From contig JBBMOA010000015.1 in NCBI GenBank assembly GCA_037954235.1, positions 20,148,799 through 20,212,798 of the forward strand: 64,000 bases of DNA, written 5' to 3'. This stretch comes from Aulostomus chinensis (lineage: Eukaryota > Chordata > Actinopteri > Syngnathiformes > Aulostomidae). Positions 57,610 to 64,000 of the stretch are shown here, piece after piece. The translations under genes were made by a program, and so were the position numbers. The first letter of the stretch is position 1; each line of letters opens with the position of its first letter. The notes under the pieces are model-generated. The model had not been told where the DNA came from and did not search any database. It saw only the letters and a program-made list of their open reading frames with translations.

Positions 57610-58411
57610 GTCAAAGTCAGTGCAAATGATCACAACTACACTCATTACAATATGTGGCAGAGTAGTAGAAAACACTGATGTCCAGGCAAATTTGCCATCA
57701 GACCCTAACCCTAACCATAACAAACCGTAGAGGGTATGTCAACATGTTTCTGACAGATACAAAAGAGTGTCTTTGTCCACAGAGTTAGAACATCACATGC
57801 TGTGACCCCCCCCAGACTTGCTCTTAAATGTGAAGAGAGGAGGAATCTCTTTCTGTGCCAGGGATAAGGGACATTGACAGGAAGGACAATCCTCTATATT
57901 CATTGAGTTAATGGTTCTGAGAAGGAAGAGGTTAGTAGAGCAGTTCAGAGCAGGTAGTCTCTACTGGGACATCACTGGAAACTACAGGAGAGAATGAAAG
58001 TGATCAGGTTGTCTTGTGACAAATGATGTCGATCAGATGGAGTGGGAGTCCTGCACCACTATGGAGTGCTCTGACGCCCCCTGATGTCAGCCTCAAGTAG
58101 GTGCAGTACAACTCTCCTAAATCAACAAGAAGCAATGCGTTACCAACCAAAAAGAGTTTGTAAAATGTATGGTTATTTTGCCCAGGGCCTTGGCATACTA
58201 AGTTGTTTATTCAATTAACTGTTGCCATGTGTCCCTCACACCTTATGCCCTATTAACCCCACAGCGACTTGACAGTATGATTATAACTCTTATTTTACTG
58301 TTGTCATATTTTGGACTGTTTTTTTCTTTCAGTTATGACATTTTACGGTCTATTTCTTTGGACGAGACCAACATGGCTTTGAAGTGTGTATGGTAGAAGA
58401 ATACAAATAAA

Positions 58412-60914
58412 ATACATACTAGCATTGACCAAGAATATTATCCTATAATTCCACTAACAGTGCACCCCAAGTTACACGGGCTGAATTTCTGAACTAGTTC
58501 TCTGAATCGAATGACTAAAGGAGGTGGCTCCTAACACAGTGGAGTGCTCTGTAGTGTTGTCCCCCTCTCGTATATGCAGCTCCACCAGCTTAGCCTCTGA
58601 ACCCTCTGACCAGTTAGTTCAATCTGTTGTTTTGGACTACTGAACTGGTCCTGTCAAAACATGAAGTCATATGAATGATTAGAGGTGATGTCATCCTTGA
58701 GTGCAGATGTCAGCAATATGCAGAGAATATGAGCAAGAAGCATGTTTAACAGGCACAAGTGTTAGCGATGTGCTGCTTTTATTCAGTGTAGTCTGATTGG
58801 AATAATATTGGCTGGAGCAGTGTGAAGATGAGTGAACCAGCCACCAGGAGAGGCTCTGTGGCTCAGTCCTGGTTTCTTGTAAAGTTGGTTTGCACACTTG
58901 TCAGTTGAAGAACATTCCTCGTGAAGAGTTCCGTCATAACATAAACATTCAAATGAGTTTTTTTTTTTAAAATTTGATTTAGACTTCTCTTTTTAAAGTT
59001 TGGACACAAACGTGGTCTAAGAGATTCCATCTCAGATTGTGTTTCGTGCCTGACGTTCACCATCCTCAAGGTCTACTCAGTCCGTTCCTCCCCCACCACA
59101 TCTGCTCCTCCCAGGGATTACAGCACAAATGTCTGTCTGAATCTCTCCGTGCTGAGGGGGGAGATTACAAGTGCACTCCATGAGAGTTTAACCAATCAGG
59201 GCCCAAAGATGCAGGGATTAACCAATCACACAACTGAGAGGGAGGGTGGAGGGATTAAAGACAGCACAGAGTGGGATTAGGTCAGCGTTGAGTGCTTTGA
59301 AATGTTTCCTGCAACCAGCTCACTTGTTTCAGTGCAGGAAAACTGCATTTATCACCAAAATGTTGGCAACAAATAGAATGAGTTTTTATTGCTTACATCA
59401 ATTACATCAGACATCTCTTTGGAGTGACACTTTTACATTCATTTAGCTGACACTTGTCACTCACACTTTTGATTGGATTCCTAACAATAAAGATTCAATG
59501 TAATGATCATTTTATTATAATTCTATACAAATAATTCAAAAATCTACAATCAAACTTTAAAAATAGCAAAACAAGTAATGGAAATATTGATAAAATCAGT
59601 AATTAAAGGACAAGATGTATTGGGCATTATTTTCATAACATCATAGAAGCAGTGCTCTCAACACACACACACACACACGCATTGCACACACTTGCATATA
59701 TGTTTGATGTGATAGTAAAGTTTGCATGACAGTAATGAGGTCATTTCAGGATTACCAAGTTTTCTAAAGAGTGTGAGAGACTGGTGGAAGCGTTGAGAGA
59801 GGGGTAACTGCTGAGAATGATAGAAAGCAGCAATAAATAACAACAAAAATGTCCTTTTACAAATAGGTAGCAATGAGTCCGATGTTTTGAAGCATGTGTT
59901 ATTGCTTTTGAGGGGTGCCAGGAATGAGTTTGACACAAGTGAGAGAGAAGGCATCAACCTGAAGAGTAAAGCAGGTAAGACAGACAAAGATAGAAGAAAT
60001 GGGGAAGAAAGAAGCGAGACAGCCAGGAAAAGAAGGGGAGGAAGAGGCAGAGATGGGTGAGACAGAGAGAGGGAGAGACGGGGATAGGGCAATAATCCTA
60101 ACTAATTCACTTAGGGCATTGCTGAAGGGAGGCTAAGAGGATTGGGACACTCCCAGAATCAGATAAGCTAAAATAACCAAGATGGACCATGCAGTGAGAG
60201 CCGTACAGGTCACATGACAAACATGCCGGGTCCGGACCTGACCGGAACATGGCATTGCTACATCCACACTGTGTTCATACTGACCTCTAACTGTGGATCC
60301 TTTATACACACACGGCTAACAAGCTGCCAACACAAATGGAAACTAAATGGTGGAATCCCAATAACTGCACAAACGTGTAAAGAGTAGATCACTTTAATAT
60401 ATCACACAACTAAAATCGGAGGTCTAAATTCTCCATCAATCAGATCAGGATGAAAAAACTAACAGACTAACACTGTAATACTGAACACAAATGCTCAAAG
60501 TACCTAGATGCAACCAAATTACATATTTAAAATGAAAGAAATAGCTCAAAAGAAATGAAACCCATAAGGAGGAAGTGACATCAAGGACATGTTAGCTCCT
60601 TCCTGTCAAAGCAGCTCTCCTTTACAGACAAAATCAACTTGTGGTTACAACCTGTGGCCGTGTCAGACCGTGTTTACAGAAGAGATGCGCTGTAGGACTC
60701 CTAATTTAGAAAGGCTTCTTCTCTTATGGAACAGCATGAAGATAGCATTTGCAGTCAGGCAGCATCACAGACACTCGCTGGTCCTCTCTTGTCGGAAGTC
60801 AGTCAGAATATTTCTAAAGAGGGGCCTTAATACATAACTCTTACACATTTAGAATCAAAGAGAGCAGTTCTCCTGCTTCAAACTAGCTCACATGACCACC
60901 AGCATTCCTCATTT
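58412..60914. other. Convergent intergenic region and probable crx 3' UTR
   Basis: No gene recognised on either strand. Minus-strand polyadenylation hexamers (TTTATT on +) occur at 59385-59390 and 59511-59516 and could end the homeobox transcript, giving a 3' UTR of about 1.4-1.5 kb. A (CA)n tract is at 59662-59678. Minus-strand C/T-rich frames near 59940-60090 are low complexity. Confidence 0.45.
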
Positions 60915-61553
60915 CTAGAGCACCTGGAACTTCCAGGAGTTCTGGTCCTTGTGGTCCAGGCAGTCCATTGTTGTGAATCCCAGTTTCCAGGCCTGCTGAT
61001 CCTTGTAGTCCAGGCAGTCCACAGAGGTGAAGCCCAGGGAGGAGGCAGTGCTGTAGCCCTGTGAGGACAGCGAGGCTGGGGACTGGCTAAGGGAGCCGCC
61101 CATTGAGGGCACGGTGATGGGGCTGAGAGCGCCGCTGGTGCCTGACAGCTGTGAGTGCATGGGGGACAGGTAGGCGCTGCAGTCCAGGCCGGTGAAGTAG
61201 GAAGTGGTGCTGGCATAGCCCTGGGTGTAGCTTGAGGGCTGGCCATAGCTCATGGGGTAAGGTGAGGGCCGCTGCATGCAGGGGGCTGCAGAGGAAGCCA
61301 AGGGATCTGGAAGAGGTGAGATGGCCGGGCTCCAGATGGACACAGCAGTGTTTCCAGTGCTGGAGCTTGGGGCCAGACTGGGGCCTGACTGGGCAGCAGA
61401 GGGGCTGTAGGAGCCAGATGGGTTTGGAACAGGATCAGGGGCGCTGGGCTCCTGCACTGGTGAGGCCTTCTTCTTGGGAGGGCGGGGCTTGGACTGACCG
61501 CTGCTCTGCTGCTGCTGCTGACGGCACTTAGCACGGCGGTTTTTAAACCAGAC
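60915..61553 (-). CDS. crx: crx exon 3 (homeodomain helix 3 to C-terminus)
   Basis: 639 bp, phase 0, stop TAG at 60917-60915. It starts VWFKNRRAKCRQQQQQ after TCTTCAG; the break between RVQ and VWF is the conserved OTX-family intron position. It contains the WSP block and both OTX tails. Confidence 0.95.
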   Translation of the reverse strand, partial: VWFKNRRAKCRQQQQQSSGQSKPRPPKKKASPVQEPSAPDPVPNPSGSYSPSAAQSGPSLAPSSSTGNTAVSIWSPAISPLPDPLASSAAPCMQRPSPYPMSYGQPSSYTQGYASTTSYFTGLDCSAYLSPMHSQLSGTSGALSPITVPSMGGSLSQSPASLSSQGYSTASSLGFTSVDCLDYKDQQAWKLGFTTMDCLDHKDQNSWKFQVL

Positions 61554-63242
61554 CTGAAGACAGAGAGAAGATGGGAGAATATTGAGGACAGAAACCATGA
61601 AATGAAAATACTTCAGGTGCACCTGTTAAGGAACATACAGCAGTTCTGCTATGAATGCTACTTTCATGAAGCGTAGAATGTTTAATTCATTGTTGAAGTT
61701 GTCAGAAAGCTGGTATTTTAACATTTATGTATGACAAAGTTCATAGTTGGTGATGGTTTGTTGTGAATGCCTCTGACATTTGTTTGGAATCGTCTGTCCC
61801 TCTCACGGCCAAAATATGAGAAACAACTCTCAATGTAATGCGACAAGTACAACACCAGTTAAATTCAAATCTCTCTGACAGAGCCGATCAATTGTTGAGT
61901 CAGAACTGTTGTTTCAGTGTCACATTAGATGAGTAAATGTTTATTAGAGATGAGATGAGTAACTACAGGGTCATTCCTTAAATACTGTTTATTGTTTGAG
62001 GTTGGTTGCCTCTAAGGTGCTTAAGATGGCCAGCCTGCTGAAGGAGTCCTGCTATTAGAAACCTTCTAACACTGAGGACAACAGCCTCCATCTTGTTCGT
62101 AGCCTACATCCACTCTACCTGCACACGTGACTCTGGCAGGTTGATCTTGAGCGCCACCTCCTCCCTCATGAAGATGTCGGGGTAGCGGGTCTTGGAGAAC
62201 AGCGCCTCCAGGATGTCCAGCTGTGTCCGGGTGAAGGTAGTGCGTTCCCTTCGCTGCTTCCTGGGAGTGGCTGCAAACCAGAGACACACACAGGAAGGTT
62301 GAATACAGTCAGCAAAGACAGAGGGCATGATTTCGGAGCGGAGGTCATGGGGATCAGGTGCTTATTTTACAAGCAACATCATGATGGAGTCAACTGAATG
62401 AGACAAAAGGGGACACAAAGACTGTTGGCTCATTATAGTTTTATTAATTTGACTGTAGTTTGAACAGTCAAAGTCACATTTCTCAGCCCTCTGTGGCAAA
62501 CTGCCAACCACCCTGGTGTGTTTGCTTCAGAACAAGTAGAGTGAGGAGTCATTAAATGCAGTCATGGGAAAAACAGCCAATCATATTTATCAGGATTTCT
62601 GCCTCATGGGAACGTTGGAAAAGGCTTGAGGGGGAACATAGGGAACATTTTAGACATATATTAAATCTTCCCGACTGATCCTGAACTCAAACGGCTTTGC
62701 AGTCCAAAAACAGAGAGAATTGTGCGTAAAGATAAGACAAACGGTATGTTCATAAATCAGCGCAAACGATGTGACGCAGAAATGTGAAAAAATACGTAAT
62801 GTACGTAGTCCAATAATACATACTTATTAAAAAAAAAAACTTTTTATCAAATCTTCGCTCATGGCAACAATGATCTTACTCTGAAACAGTCTGCTGTTTT
62901 TGTTTGGCTCAAATATCTCTAAATTAGACTAAATAATTTTACTGTATATTTTCATTCGTGACCATCAATCATTTTATTAATATTTGGCCGAAATAGTTGA
63001 TAAATCACTGATACATTTCATTAGTTTATAACACCGTTGCGCACCAGCCTGTGCGTATTTACGCATCGATGGAATTCGCGTCAATAAGCTAAGTATTTCT
63101 CTTCAGTCCACTTAAAATCATAAAAAACACGATAGTTTTACTTACACGGGTAAGCGACGGTTGTGTGTAGCACATCCATCCCAGGGCCAGGCAAATTTAA
63201 CCCGTTCATGGTGTAATGGGGTTGCTTTATGTAGGACATCAT
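60915..63242 (-). CDS. crx: OTX-class homeobox transcription factor, Crx/Otx5 type (295 residues)
   Basis: Nuclear activator of photoreceptor and pineal genes in vertebrates (family knowledge). Exons on the minus strand: 63242-63146, 62270-62119 and 61553-60915; phases 1 and 0 join to 295 residues. It starts MMSYIKQPHYTMNGLNLPGP, the OTX N-terminus. The homeodomain (about 38-97) is QRRERTTFTRTQLDILEALF ... RVQVWFKNRRAKCR with Lys50 (the K of WFKNRR), which reads TAATCC sites. A poly-Gln stretch, a VSIWSPAISPLPDPL block (WSP motif) and two OTX tails (DCLDYKDQ-AWKL and DCLDHKDQ-SWKFQVL) follow. The divergent linker and N-terminus favour Crx/Otx5 over Otx1/Otx2; teleosts have both crx and otx5, which I cannot separate here. 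Confidence 0.9.
61554..62118 (-). other. crx intron 2
   Basis: 565 bp with GTAGAG donor and TCTTCAG acceptor; no repeat or gene inside. Confidence 0.85.
62119..62270 (-). CDS. crx: crx exon 2 (most of the homeodomain)
   Basis: 152 bp, phase 1-0, acceptor GGTTTGCAG. It encodes TPRKQRRERTTFTRTQLDIL, EALFSKTRYPDIFMREEVAL and KINLPESRVQ. Confidence 0.96.
62271..63145 (-). other. crx intron 1
   Basis: 875 bp, AT-rich in the middle, donor CCGT|GTAAGT. No repeat or gene recognised. Confidence 0.8.
63146..63242 (-). CDS. crx: crx exon 1 coding part
   Basis: 97 bp, phase 0-1: 32 codons MMSYIKQPHYTMNGLNLPGP to HTTVAYP plus one base. Two tandem ATGs (63242 and 63239) begin it, as in OTX genes; the first is chosen. 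Confidence 0.93.
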
Positions 63243-63611
63243 CCTTGCAGCTGGCTTTTAAGTCCTCTCGCCGGATGGCTGACGGATGCGCAACACAACA
63301 GCCGTGAGGCCCCTCGGAGCACACAGGAGGCAACAAGTCCGGGTCCAAGTGGGACACGTAGTTCAACTAAAGACACCGCAAAGTGATTTCAAACCCGCAG
63401 TTTCATCTACTGTCGGGTCAGTTTGGCATCAGTACACAGTGAAGAGCAGCGGACATTCGAACTTGTCTCCTATTTGACGCGTCAAGTCATCTGACAGGTG
63501 AAGCTGCCCCCAGATGCCTTCGCGCCTCGGTGAGGTCCCTCCACTGAGTTTCTTCACCGACACACGCTGCTAATTAGAGGGAGCAAATGGCTCCAGCAAA
63601 CCACTCCCACC

Positions 63612-63618
<7 letters not shown>
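63243..63618 (-). promoter_or_regulatory. crx 5' UTR and possible proximal promoter
   Basis: GC-richer than its flanks (about 63260-63560 on the plus strand). A palindromic homeobox core CTAATTAG lies at 63570-63577, about 330 bases upstream of the ATG. No TATA box is evident, and the start site could also be further upstream in another leader exon. Confidence 0.35.

Positions 63619-63698
<80 letters not shown>
63619..63698. repeat. (CA)n microsatellite upstream of crx
   Basis: About 40 CA units preceded by (CCCA)n; reads as (GT)n on the gene's strand. Confidence 0.97.
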
Positions 63699-63701
<3 letters not shown>

Positions 63702-64000
63702 TACACACATTCAGTTGATTTACATTTACATGCTTCTATTCTTTTTGCATTCATATTTTTTGTACTTATTCTTATATATATTTCTGTGCTTGAATGGAAA
63801 CCCCCCCCCCATCAATCAAGTAGTTTTGATTCTAATAGAATAACCAAGATACCATTTATCTCACAATGATCATATATTCTGTAGCATTGAATTGAAATAG
63901 AAAACAACACTTTATTCTCAAAAATTGTTTCAATACTGTTAATTAAAAATAACCATTGCACTCTCATTTTGATCAAATGTTTTTAAAAGCTTCACTTAGG
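63699..64000. other. Right edge; nothing assigned
   Basis: AT-rich sequence upstream of the homeobox gene; no feature recognised. Confidence 0.6.

Larger units (their letters stand above)
56098..58411 (+). other. H3.3 3' UTR and flank
   Basis: It starts with a C/T-rich stretch typical of H3.3 3' UTRs. It then holds a run of 19 G (56403-56421), imperfect (GT)n at 56706-56758 and 57169-57208, a SINE tail fragment (57566-57609) and two TTAGGG-type units (57702-57716 as CCCTAACCCTAACC). AATAAA at 58406-58411 is the first canonical hexamer I noticed on this strand, but the true cleavage site may be nearer. No second gene seen. Confidence 0.45.

Noticed and set aside
57702..57716. Interstitial telomere repeat
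   Set aside because: Only about two CCCTAA units; too short to be meaningful.
59658..60092. 144-codon minus-strand frame beyond crx
   Set aside because: Leu/Ser-rich low-complexity sequence from C/T-rich DNA and a CA repeat; more likely crx 3' flank.
63619..63698. CRISPR-like or other structured array
   Set aside because: Simple (CA)n microsatellite; no repeat-spacer structure anywhere in the window, as expected for a vertebrate genome.

Overview
This is a window of ray-finned (teleost) fish nuclear DNA. Three spliced vertebrate genes sit among long introns full of fish-type transposon debris, (GT)n and (TA)n microsatellites and two families of tRNA-derived SINEs. There is no bacterial-style gene density, operon or CRISPR array. 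Most open frames outside the three genes are chance frames in introns or repeats.

Layout. (1) From the left edge to about 47.2 kb on the + strand lies a Rho GTPase-activating gene, best matched by ARHGAP32 (RICS/p250GAP/Grit). I can chain 18 coding exons (2287-46226) with consistent splice phases. They give 1825 residues in the order PX, SH3, RhoGAP, long disordered tail. The first ~130-150 codons and the distal promoter lie left of the window. A CpG-rich exon with a good donor (about 22110-22371) looks like the internal promoter of the short, PX/SH3-less isoform. (2) At 51.4-56.1 kb (+) is an intron-containing replacement histone H3.3 gene: a non-coding first exon with a YY1 site, then three coding exons giving the 136-residue protein. 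(3) At 60.9-63.2 kb (-), convergent with H3.3, is a three-exon OTX-class K50 homeobox gene, best called crx (or its teleost duplicate otx5), 295 residues ending in OTX tails.

Mobile elements explain most of the rest: a decayed non-LTR retrotransposon (14.3-16.2 kb); a hAT-like element with a BED-finger fragment (29.75-30.67 kb); and an L2-like LINE on the minus strand (about 35-39.9 kb) split by one inverted-repeat element that itself carries a second, Harbinger-like element with a SANT/Myb-like remnant. There is also a broken THAP-domain fragment (50.3 kb), a foldback repeat (28.7-29.2 kb), and a small MITE that ends 20 bp before the splice acceptor of the first H3.3 coding exon.

The three genes share no obvious pathway. 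RhoGAP signalling acts at synapses and the cytoskeleton, H3.3 is general chromatin, and CRX/OTX5 acts in photoreceptors and pineal. I found no convincing undescribed system. The most useful leads are the internal ARHGAP32 promoter with its uORF, a phase-preserving 75-bp cassette exon, a degenerate hammerhead-like motif, the nested transposons, and a circularly permuted repeat in two H3.3 introns. Homology calls come from recognition of protein motifs; no database search was run.
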